A stretch of 64,000 nt of DNA from Mytilisepta virgata (Eukaryota; Mollusca; Bivalvia; Mytilida; Mytilidae), in the NCBI GenBank assembly GCA_028015205.1, contig CM051517.1, positions 60,821,455 through 60,885,454 on the forward strand. The letters are read 5' to 3'. Shown one piece after another: positions 12,840 through 22,699 of this stretch. The notes beneath the pieces are model-generated. The model was given only the letters and a program-made list of their open reading frames with translations. It ran no database searches and was not told the DNA's origin. The translations under genes and the position numbers were made by a program. Within the stretch, counting starts at the first letter, position 1, and the number at the start of each line of letters is the position of its first letter.

Positions 12840-13050
12840 ATTCGAAGGAGGGGTAAATCGGAAATTACTGAAAAACTCAGGAGAACAACGAAGACAAGAC
12901 CAAAACATTACAAACTCTACACGTAAAAACTAAAAACATATGAACAGCATGGACCCCACCAGAACATCGAGGGTAGACTCAGGTGCTCCGAAAGAGTAAG
13001 TAGTCTCTGCCTCCTGCAGGACACCCGCCATATGCGGTCCTACTACTTAA
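12840..13050 (-). mobile_element. Retroelement tail fragment (family A variant)
   Basis: Shares AGAACAACGAAGACAAGACC, ACATATGAACA.CATGGACCC, GGTAGACTC and CAGGACACCCGCCAT with 31,870-32,010. It is nested in the long-inverted-repeat element and absent from that element's second copy near 47 kb. Confidence 0.55.
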
Positions 13051-14129
13051 GTGTGCGAGTTTTCTTGGGGACGACTTGTCCAACATTTACAAATAATACC
13101 CAGAATGCAATATTATTGAATATATAAAAAAAACATATTACATATATATTTGTAAGTTTTAAACATATTTTTTTCATTTTTTGAATATATATAGAAAAAT
13201 ATTGCATAAATATTTGTAAGTTTTTAACATAAATTTTTTATTTTTTAAATATATATTTGTAAGTTTTGAACATATTTTTTTATTTTTTGAATATAAATAG
13301 AAAAATATTGCATATATATTTGTAAGTTTTGAACATAAATTATTTTTTTGAATCAATATATTTTTTTTAATATTGAAACGTTTGACGTGCCATAGTAAAC
13401 CATACGTTTTCTCTGTGTAATGAAATATAAAATTGCTTTTCATACAACTTTCAAAACCTTCTGTTGTTTTCCTTCCATATAACCAAGAAGTGTACACTTG
13501 TGATTACAAGATAAGGTACGAGTTGGTGGAAATAGGGTACGAGTTTACCTGTACCCATTTGAATTTGCTCTTCATATTAATGGATTGTTGTTTTAGGTTT
13601 TCAGCATTTTAGGCCTTGGGTCGTAAATCGACGAAATATGCACATATTGTGCATGGAAGAAATTTATCCTTTAACGATTATAAAATTTGATATGCATTAA
13701 ATATGTTACTTGTTTCAAACATTGATTTTCAACATGTTAAAATATATCATACTTACTACATGTAGAATTTTATCCTTTAATGATTATAAAATTCGATGTA
13801 TATTATATATGTTACTTGTTTCAAACATTGATTTTCAACATATGTTGTAATATATCCTACATACAAGCGAACTGTATACGTTTACATGTATTAATAAATG
13901 GAAAGCAGTATTGATTACTGGCGAAATATGTACATGTATATCTTTAAAGAATGAATAAACGATACAAGAAAGAAAATTAAACTTGTACGTAACGCAAAAC
14001 GTTTAATTTATATGAAAAAAAAATCATACTGTTCAAAAGATAGTGTATTATATAGAGAAAAAAGTTAGTTTTCTACTCATGTCAAACATAATTGAATGGT
14101 TTCCAAGAGTTATTCGATGCTTTTTATAC

Positions 14130-15830
14130 CCCCGCTTTGAAAAAAGCGGGGTATATAGTATTCGTTGTGTCCGTCCGTCCGTCTGTCTGTCCGTCCTTCC
14201 GTCCGTCCGTCCGTCCGTCAGACCTTTGTATCCGCAACTCCTCCTAAACTACTGAATGGAATTTGATGAAACTTTCAGAGAATCTTCATCCCATGATGGC
14301 ATTGTGCACCTCCTATTTTAGAATTTGATCGGACCAAATTTTGGGGTTTCCCATAGAAAAACATGGACTTTGACTTTCAATGTGATAGGGGTACCATGAT
14401 GCCATCCGCAACTCCTCCTAAACCACTGTATGGAATTTGATGAAACTTTCAGAGGATCTTAATTACATGATGCCATAGTGCACCTCCTATTTTAGATTTT
14501 GATCTGATGAATATTTGGGGTTACCCATACCAAAACATGGACTTTAACATTCATTGTGATAGGGGTACCATGATGCCATCCGCAAATCCTCCTAAACCAC
14601 TGAATGGAATTTGATGAAACTTTCAGAGGATCTTTATTACATGATGCCATAGTGCACCTCCTATTTTAGATTTTGATCTGATGAATATTTGGGGTTACCT
14701 ATACCAAAACGTGGACTTTGACATTCATTGTGATAGGGGTACCATGATGCCATCCGCAACTCCTCCTAAACCACTGAATGGAATTTAATGAAACTTTCAG
14801 AGGATCTTTATTACATGATGCCATAGTGCACCTCCTATTTTAGATTTTGATCTGATGAATATTTGGGGTTACCCATACCAAAACATGGACTTTGACATTC
14901 ATTGTGATAGGGGTACCATGATGCCATCCGCAACTCCTCCTAAACTACTGATTGGAATTTGATGAAACTTTCAGAGGATCGTTATTACATGATGCCATAG
15001 TGCACCTCCTATTTTAGATTTTGATCCGATGAATATTTGGGGTTACCCATACCAAAACATGGACTTTGACATTCATTGTGATGGGGTACCATGATGCCAT
15101 CCGCAACTCCTCCTAAACCACTGAATGGAATTTGATGAAACTTTCAGAGGATCTTTACTACATGATGCTGTAGTGCACCTCCTATTTTATATTTTGATCT
15201 GACCAACATTTGGGGTTTTCCATACCAACACATGGACTTTGCCATTAATTGTGATAGGGGGTACCATGATGCCATCCGCAACTCCTCCTAAACCACTGAA
15301 TGGAATTTGATGAAACTTTCAGAGGATCGTTATTACATGATGCCATAGTGCACCTCCTATTTTAGATTTTGATCCGATGAATATTTGGGGTTACCCATAC
15401 CAAAACATGGACTTTGACATTCATTGTGATAGGGGTACCATGATGCCATCCGCAACTCCTCCTAAACCACTAAATGGAATTTGATGAAACTTTCAGACGA
15501 TCTTTATTACATGATGCTGTAGTGCACCTCCTATTTTATATTTTGATCTGACCAACATTTGGGGTTTTCCATACCAACACATGGACTTTGCCATTCATTG
15601 TGATAGGGGGTACCAGTATGCCATCCGCAACTCCTCCTAAACCACTAAAGGGAATTCCATGAGACTTTCAGAGAATCTTTATCACATGATGCCATAGTGG
15701 ACCTCCTATTTTAGATTTTGATCTGACCAACTTTTTATGTTTTCCATAGCAAAACATTAAATTTGCCATTCCTTGTGATAGGGGGTGCGGGGGTATCAAT
15801 TAGTGAGCTTTGCTCACAGTATTTCTAGTT
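14130..15830 (+). mobile_element. TATACCCCCGCTTT-ended element with about 174-bp tandem core
   Basis: It opens TATACCCCCGCTTTGAAAAA and folds back at once (AAAGCGGGGTATA). A TCCG microsatellite follows at about 14,170-14,221. Then come nine units of about 174 bp, with CCGCAACTCCTCCTAAAC (or a one-base variant) at about 14,233, 14,406, 14,579, 14,753, 14,927, 15,101, 15,276, 15,450 and 15,625. It ends GGGGGTATCAATTAGTGAGC. No unit-spanning reading frame exists. The paralogous block at 42,980-43,720 lacks this element, which supports an insertion. A single diverged unit lies at 16,210-16,330. Confidence 0.8.
14170..14221 (+). repeat. TCCG/TCTG microsatellite
   Basis: Imperfect tetranucleotide run of GTCC and GTCT. 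A similar short run follows a related start at 27,325-27,340, so it is part of the element family rather than an independent expansion. Confidence 0.8.
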
Positions 15831-16904
15831 TTACATTATGAAACTATTCGTTGAATTCGAGCAGAACATAACCAGACGGACATGTTATGAGACCACGTTT
15901 TCTGTGATTACTCTTGAATGAGTGTATACTGAAAACATTGCTGAAAGGTGCAATAATTAATAACATCCCGAATTGTATATTAGTATAACCAGGAGTTCCA
16001 CTCATGTAGACACCAAACGATCTAAGCCCATGTATTCTCCAAATTAAAATAAATTTCTAGGATCCAATGTCACTTCTTTAACGTCCGCTTGCCTAAAATC
16101 ATTATTTTTCTGAGTTCATAAACATGATAAAAGGCATGTTTAGTAAAGTTAGGCTAACCTGATATTTAGGCCCGTTTGGGTTTTATATCCCACGCGATAT
16201 AATATGGTAATTTAAAGAGTTAGGGATGCCCTGTCTGCAACTCCAACACCAGTGAATGGATTTCTGTGAAACTTTCAGGGAATCTTGAGTGTACATTGTC
16301 ATTGTGCATATTCTGTTTTGTGGTTTGTTAAAAAAAAAAGATTTTTGTGGTATCCCATAGACAAACATGGCAATGATTTATATTAATGTCGCCATTATGA
16401 GAGCGGGGGATATACATTTGCTCTGGTACATGTGCTTGTAGTTTTCTTACAACAATGTTTGGATGCTAATTTCTAAAGTTTCGGTCACATGCGTACAATG
16501 TAGCCGATAAAATCAATGCAGATCATTCGAGGACATAGAAAGTCGTCCATTATCGTGGGACAGACTAGACGAACTCCACAATTACATAAACCGTTTCAAA
16601 TAATAAATACCAACAGTAGCTTAGTTTGAATTTTATGGTCAGATTACAATTTTCTAAATTGGTTGGACTAAATTGTGGAATGAGATTATCAAAATACCAG
16701 CATATTACAGTGACTATATCATTAAAACGGTTAGGAACTCAGTTTCACTCTGTGTATCGCTGTGTGTTTGTTTATTCCACATTGCTAGAGGGGAGGGTTG
16801 AGATCTCACAAAACATGTTTAACCCTGCCGCATTGTTGTGTCTGTCCAAAGTTAGACTCTGGTCTTTCTTAGTCTTGTGTGTGTGTGTTTTTTTTTAATT
16901 TGGT

Positions 16905-17095
16905 TCATTTGTATGTTTCGGATTTTAGTGTGCCGTCCATTTTGCTGAAGTAGTATGCATTATTGTTGAGAGGCCAGCTGAAGCCCAACCCCGGGTGCGG
17001 GATTTTCTCGCAGCGTTGAAGACCTATTGGTAACCTTGATCTGTTTTCTGCTTTTTGGTCTGCTTGTTGTCTCTTTGACATTCCCCGTTTCTATT
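16905..17095 (+). repeat. Interspersed repeat ending GTTGTCTCTTTGACATTCCCC
   Basis: The stretch with GAGAGGCCAGCTGAAGCCC, GGGTGCGGGATTTTCTCGC, AAGACCTATTGGT and TTGTTGTCTCTTTGACATTC has higher GC than its surroundings. I recognise this ending as a common bivalve repeat tail. No second copy was noticed in the window, so the call rests on recollection. Confidence 0.4.
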
Positions 17096-17099
17096 CGAA

Positions 17100-20000
17100 A
17101 TAATGTCAAGCTGACAGATACCAATGCAATGTATACTTCTAAAGAAAGAAATATCTTTTCATCAATTTAGTGTCTGACTCCTTGAAGACTGACAATAAGA
17201 ACTGTACTCAAGGAGATAAATGCTTGATTAAACATTTCAAAATCTTCCCATAATTAATTAAGGATTTCAAAGTTTTTGTCTAAAGAACCAGTTCCAGGTG
17301 AGCTATCGTCCATCGTCGTAAAGTTTCATTGGAATAAAACACTTGGCCAATTTGAACAAAATTTGGGTGGAAAAGTACTTGGGTCGTCCGTTCCATAATT
17401 ATGTCCAAAGTCCCCTACTTACAACCAATATGTCTGCTGCTACTAAAAGATAATATGATAAAAAGAAGGGATCGATTTTTAAAATCTTCTATGAAATTAA
17501 ATGACAAGAACCAATGTTGAAATTCTCCTTAGATGATCCACTTTGAAATTGAACAGGACTGCAAACAAAGATGGCCGTCGTAGATGATTAACCATTGAGT
17601 AACAAATTACATCAGGATTAAAGTAAATAAGTGTATTTTAATAAAAACTTAAGGAATTTATTACTTGGTTATACAAATGTTCTTTACAATTTTGTAATGG
17701 CATTACTAATTAAAGTAATTACTAAACCCCTCTTATCACTTACTTATTCATATTTCTAATAAATGTACATGTAATTAAAAGTCAATTCTAAATAACTTGT
17801 ATCTTTTAATTACTTACATATATTTCTATTAATTATAACATTTTATAAGGACACATATTTGCATGGAAAAACACTAAATTACCACATTTGTCAACTTTAA
17901 GACATATGACATGTATATGTACAGTTTTTATATTTTTGATAATTTTTGTGTAACTTTTTAAATGTTTGTACGATTTTTTAATTGAAATTTTCCTAGATGG
18001 AAATATAAAAAAACTGCTTAAGAGTTTTTCATTATCTCTTACCGTTTAGAGATAAAAAGCATGAAAAGGGACACAGCTTAATTTTCTAAACCTTTTTATT
18101 TCTTATCCGATTTTGATGATTTTTTGTGTGGTTCGTAATAAGAAATATAATATTAGTTATTCCGGGCATTTTTTGTTACTTTTGTTGTTGCAGAGATAAA
18201 AGGGACCAACATTAGCCATTTTACTGGAAGCTTAAATTTTTTTATGTATCATCCGATTTTAATGGGGATTTTTTTCTTACAATGTACCGTGATTAGTGCT
18301 TTCTTGCATTAGTTTGTGAACAAACTTCTTCAGTCTTTTTTTTTTGCGAGATACAAAGAGTCAGTTACGGTCGTATTAAGCTGTTATTACCAAAGCTCTT
18401 TATTACTGTGTTGTGACTTGTGTTATAGTTGTAAGCTTTGGACATTTTTTTTAACCTGCCTTAAGATTTGGGGAAAGCGGTAGCAATGACTAAATGGCAC
18501 ATATAAGTATCTACCAAAGCTAAGGTCATTGGCCTGTAGCTGCATTTTCATTGCTGTATAGTTGTTTGTTTAGTTTTGGTGAAATGTTTTAATTATATAA
18601 AACAAACTACATTTAGGAATAATTGAGTCATAATTATTGGTTTGTTTAGGTATTTGTTGCTTCTATTCGACCACAAGATGCGTATGTTAATTATGAGGAT
18701 ATGTTTTAATTAAACTAAATGGAGTACTGATAAACATTCAAAGTATTTATCAAAATATGATTGCACAATTCAACAATTGATGTTGTCTTAGCAGTAATCA
18801 TGACTGAAAAGTATGAAACTCAGTACAAACAATGTTGAATGTGGGTTTACCCGAGTATAACTGATGAGTCATACATTGACGAAATGTGCTCAGCTTGTGC
18901 ATCAATTTTGTATTAAGGAATATTTATAGAATAATAGACACATGCTCTATCAAATGGCCTTTCTTTAATTTCAATATACATGTGCATTTCATTTTTTTTC
19001 AATCATTTTTTCAGTTTCCCTAACAACTGTAATTTGATACACAATATTTATGAAAGGATACACGGGTTAAACGTTAGTGAGATAGCAGCCTCCTTTAAAA
19101 TGATTTTTATTGAATTATATTTACATGTAATTTAACCTAATCAGTAATTAGTCTACCTGTGATGCACCCCAAAGCTGCGTAAGCTTCCCTAGGTGGCGGA
19201 TAAGGGAGACAGTCTCGTTGCGGGTATAGGCTTATGGTCGTTACAGAAGGCTAGATTATGTGAATTTACCCTACCATCCACCCTTTAACAGTGGCATTCC
19301 ACTCCTATTTAAATTGTGCTTGTTTAATTGTAGAACTGGTTAGAACGACATCTTTGCCACTAGACATTAAGCAAGCAACAATTAATTCCAAAATATCATA
19401 AAAACACATTTTTCAACGTTTTGATGCTGATAATTTATAATTTGGTTTTCATTAAGATTTTCTTTTTATATCTTCTCTTTTACTAATTAACAACCTTTTT
19501 GTATTATTATTATCTGTTTTATTTTGTTTATTTTAGTTGAAATAAAATGAGCTTTTGCCACAATCTTTCATTTTGTAAGAATTTATATCATGCATATGCT
19601 TGTTAATAAACACTACCAAGGCCGTAAATGATTGATGAGGAAATCTGAAACGTTGAAAAGAAAAAGCTGTAACCAACACCCAAACGCGAAAGTGACCCTA
19701 AAGGAAGAAAATAAAATACAGACTCAGGCTAGAAAAATACAAAGGCTTTTGAAACTATCAAGTGACATGATGCACAAGAACCGTTTTTTAAATTGATGCT
19801 CCTTGGACTTGGTACCAGAATAAAGGGAAAAAATGCGAATTTGTCGAATTACAATAAAATCCTATTTTCTAGGCCCTAAAAATGTTAGAATCTGAAGCAA
19901 TAGTCCAATGGTTGAGGAGCAGATTTTAAAATGGTCACTGCTAAGTGACAGCTCAAGTTGTTAACCTGGGTTAATTGCACTCATATTTTTAGAATACAAT

Positions 20001-20160
20001 TCTAAATTACCAATTTTGATGCACAAGATGTGCACATTTCGTCGATTAACGACTCAACAGTTGTGCCTAAAATCTTAAAACCAAAACAGATATTAAAAAA
20101 CGTTGAAGAGAAAATTCATTTAATGAATGAATATACAAGTTGTAATTCAGAAGGAACACT
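17100..20160. other. Intergenic DNA, no gene seen
   Basis: No exon-like frame. Contains a copy of the CGACGAAATGTGCAC short repeat near 18,875-18,915 and its inverse at about 20,010-20,060. A patch at 19,150-19,300 with higher GC (GATGCACCCC..CTAGGTGGCGG) is unexplained. Confidence 0.45.
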
Positions 20161-20187
20161 ATTATATTTTATAAGTTTATTTATACA

Positions 20188-20573
20188 TTAAATCTTGTAA
20201 CCGCTGAAGGTTGACCAGTACCCACCATACATGTATTGACCTGTGCTAACTATTCTAACCCACACTTTATCTTTTGCTTTTATCTGGACAACAACACTTT
20301 GAGTAGTTGGAAGGCTCACTGATAACCCATTAGCATTACAGTGATTCTGGGCCAATGTCTTATTGTTCAGTTTTAATTCTGTCAGGAAATATTTGCCTTT
20401 ACGAGTAAGTGTAGTCCATGAGAAGTAGTAAAAACCAGATGATGGTGCTGTGAAGATCCCAGTTGACGCATCGTATCCTCCACCAACATTTGTTACCGCT
20501 GTATCAAATACCACGGTATAACCACTTGGAATGTTTATCAGATCTTTCGAATTTCTTGCGAAAAAATTGACAA
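20188..20573 (-). CDS. C1q-domain exon (copy II), open reading frame
   Basis: The minus strand encodes a complete C1q domain of about 127 residues. It opens near VNFFARNSKD, carries the signature VVFDTAVTNVGGGYD..GIFTAPSSGFYYFSWT, and ends YMYGGYWSTFSGYKI; AATAAA follows on the minus strand near 20,170. C1q domains form jelly-roll trimers that bind ligands outside the cell, and bivalves use many as immune recognition lectins. The chosen start follows a good acceptor (CGTACAG). However, the acceptor position used by copies I and III is not preserved, and about 36 extra bases sit between GTGAAAAA and the domain. The upstream exon has no donor. The domain is intact but the gene may not splice normally; it could be a young pseudogene or use another first exon. 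Confidence 0.65.
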
Positions 20574-20917
20574 CTGTACGAAAAACAAATACTTCAGGTG
20601 GATATATTGATTTTTTCACAATATGTATTATTTCATTTTATATTCACGAAGTTATGTTGTAAAAAACTAAAATATCATTCAGGTGAAAACTGTTGTTTTA
20701 GCGGTACCCCCATTTTTGCAATAAATCTACGATTAAAATGAACAAAACATCATTAATAATTAAAATTGAATTTAGTTCATATTTGTGGGAGAAGATTTAA
20801 AGTTTACCATGAAATTTACATGAAAGCGACTCATACATGAATTTAATAAATATCTAACACTTTTTAAAACTTTTTTAATTAACATTAATGAATAAGGAGT
20901 AAATTGTAACTTGAATA

Positions 20918-21043
20918 TTATATATTCTCCGCCAGTTTAAGCTGATATTGAATACTCTTCATGAGGTTGGCATTTCGTGAACAGAATCCGATTCCTAATA
21001 CAGGCGATGTCAGCGTGATAAAAAGTAGTATCAGTAATTTCAT
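20918..21043 (-). pseudogene. C1q signal-peptide exon (copy II), donor lost
   Basis: From ATG at 21,043 the minus strand reads a signal peptide (MKLLILLFITLTSPVLG) followed by FCSRNANLMKSIQYQLKLAE and then an in-frame stop. The stop falls where copies I and III continue into NND..CNCD/CDCD and a donor. An acceptor (CTTCTTTAG) precedes the start, as in the other copies. With the donor and the CxC motif missing, it cannot join the C1q exon at 20,573 in the usual way. The putative leader donor further upstream (GAG followed by GA instead of GT, near 21,800) also looks lost. Confidence 0.6.
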
Positions 21044-21090
21044 GCCTACCAATCTAAAGAAGGAAATAAAGAATATATAATGTTTTATAA

Positions 21091-21380
21091 GATCTTCAAA
21101 CTCAACGTGAGATGTCATTGTTGACAACATTTGTTGCCGAGTGGTGCTGCATAATTTGACAATAAACAACAGACAAACACTTAAAACGAGATAAAAGGAA
21201 ATTTGTTTATCAGACGTATATTGTCGATGAGGATTTTTTTATCAGATCTTCAAACTCAACGTGAGATGTCAACATTTCTTGCCGAGTGATGCTGCATAAT
21301 TTGGCAATAAACAACAGACAAACACTTAAATTGAGATAGAAGGAAATTTGTATATCAGACGTATATTCTCGATGAGGATT
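21091..21380. repeat. 154-bp-period direct duplication in C1q copy II intron
   Basis: GATCTTCAAACTCAACGTGA, TGCTGCATAATTTG.CAATAA, ACAACAGACAAACACTTAAA and TATCAGACGTATATT occur in the same order starting at 21,091 and 21,245, with a few base changes and a small deletion. Confidence 0.8.
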
Positions 21381-21390
21381 AAGTTTAATA

Positions 21391-21553
21391 GGTTCTTACT
21401 CGAGTTCAAAGTGAAGACTGGAAAATCTTCAAACAGTTGTTAAAATTCACGTCTTTTCCGAATGGGCCACGGCGGAACGAGGGAAAAGACGCTGAAATTT
21501 AAATACAAGTTGAAGATTTTCCAGTTCTTCACCTTTGAACAAGTATAAGTACC
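21391..21553. mobile_element. Foldback element (about 65-bp arms)
   Basis: Left arm TTCTTACTCGAGTTCAAAG, GAAGACTGGAAAATCTTCAA and GTCTTTTCC is answered in reverse by GGAAAAGAC, TTGAAGATTTTCCAGTTCTTC and CTTTGAACAAGTATAAG. The loop is GC-rich (GGGCCACGGCGGAACGAGG). No coding content; a MITE-like insertion. Confidence 0.65.
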
Positions 21554-21879
21554 TATTTCTTCCGTAAATACTCGATTTTTAAGTTTCCTGTACGTAAATC
21601 AATTGAATGAGCACAGTCGACGAAATTAAATAAAGTCACGCCTGACAGACCAAAAGGCATGTGCATTTGTGAACAGCGCGATTTGATTGGTCTAAGTGCA
21701 GTGGGAGATGAGGTTGCGTGAACCGATCTTTAACGGGTCATCTCACTGAAAATGACCATTTACGGACGAAATGCTGTTCCTAAAGTAGTTCCTCATCACT
21801 GATTCTTTTTCTGAAGGTTAGGTAGTTACTGATATCATCCGAATGCTATTTTTGTATGAGGAAAATTTGCCACGATCGC

Positions 21880-21950
21880 GAAAAGAACCATCTGCTGCTG
21901 AAATAGGACACATTTGTTGTCATTAGTTGAGCAGGAATCACGCAAAATGT
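21880..21950 (-). promoter_or_regulatory. Conserved C1q upstream block (copy II)
   Basis: On the minus strand, ACATTTTGCGTGATT (21,935-21,949) and TTTCAGCAGCAGATGGTTCT match the blocks upstream of copies I and III. The TATA box and leader donor found in copy III are not clearly kept here. Confidence 0.5.
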
Positions 21951-22504
21951 TAGTGGGGAATTTAACTGAATTAGAATGTCCTTAAATGAACTTCTGGAAA
22001 TCTGTTGATATATCGAAACTGTCTTTTTAAAATGTTTTACTACTATAATAATATAATTCAAAAATGTATCTTGCTGTCGAAAATTAGGACCAGTATTAAT
22101 TGCTGCTGATATGTTAGGAAAATCAGCAACAAAATTCATTTGAATTTCCTCTCGAATGGGTTTTTTTTTAAATGGTTTGCCCTGAAGTTCACAAATTGTA
22201 CAGAATGTGAAGTCGTCAATAAAAAAAAATTAAAACCTGATATTCCAAATATGCGTTCAATCAAATAATTGCTCTTTTGTGCATTTAATTTTATATTTTT
22301 ATTCTTATGCAAATCAGTTTTACAAACACGATTAGACATAAGTGATATACCCTCTCTGCAGCCTCTAGTTTTGATATATTTGGTAAAATGATGGTAATTT
22401 ATTTACACAAGTTAGACATGAGTTCTTGTCATTCCGTTTTTACTTGGTATATTATATTCATAAGGAATGATAAATGTAAATTAAGTATATCAAATTTAAT
22501 ATTT

Positions 22505-22690
22505 TTGTTTGTTTGTTTAGTTGGGTTTTATGCCGTTTTCAGCAAATTTGGCTATTTCGTGACGGCCAGTTTTTATTTGTGGAGGAAGCCGGAGTATCAA
22601 GAGAATACCACCGACCTTCGGTAGGATAATTGGCAATCGTTGTTAATTAAGATCGGAGTCGAACACACTTCGACCCCGAGATTCTCACAT
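22505..22690 (-). mobile_element. tRNA-derived SINE, minus strand
   Basis: On the minus strand it reads GTGTTCGACTCCGATCTTAAT (B-box-like), CGGTGGTATTCTC, ACTCCGGCTTCCTCCAC and CAAATTTGCTGAAAACGGC, then an AAAC-repeat tail. The same series occurs on the plus strand at 61,880-62,115. The tRNA head is 5'-truncated here. The central CTCCGGCTTCCTCCAC block resembles a conserved domain of known animal SINE superfamilies; I did not verify which. Confidence 0.65.
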
Positions 22691-22699
22691 TTAATAACA

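Larger units (their letters stand above)
11669..13396. mobile_element. 1.7-kb element with long AT-rich inverted ends
   Basis: The left arm (about 11,669-11,945) and right arm (about 13,094-13,396) are inverted copies. Outermost, ACTATGGCATGTCAAACG faces CGTTTGACGTGCCATAGT; innermost, TTCAATAATATTGCATTC faces GAATGCAATATTATTGAA. Each arm contains tandem subunits of about 60-70 bp built on ATATTTGTAAGTTTTGAACAT. The middle (about 12,000-12,830) matches 46,250-46,985. The long arms suggest a foldback-type or MITE-like element, but no transposase frame is present. A family A retro tail is nested at 12,840-13,050. Confidence 0.7.

Noticed and set aside
13174..13497. 107-codon minus-strand open frame rich in Lys, Asn and Tyr
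   Set aside because: It is the AT-rich subrepeat arm of the long-inverted-repeat element; the protein is periodic because the DNA is.
14230..15830. Regular array reminiscent of CRISPR
   Set aside because: Units are contiguous 174-bp tandem repeats without unique spacers, in a eukaryotic genome.
16626..16898. 90-codon plus-strand open frame
   Set aside because: No domain, no splice context, and it ends in GT/T low-complexity sequence next to a repeat.
21846..22139. 97-codon minus-strand open frame upstream of C1q copy II
   Set aside because: It overlaps the conserved C1q promoter block; the matching region in copy III is non-coding.
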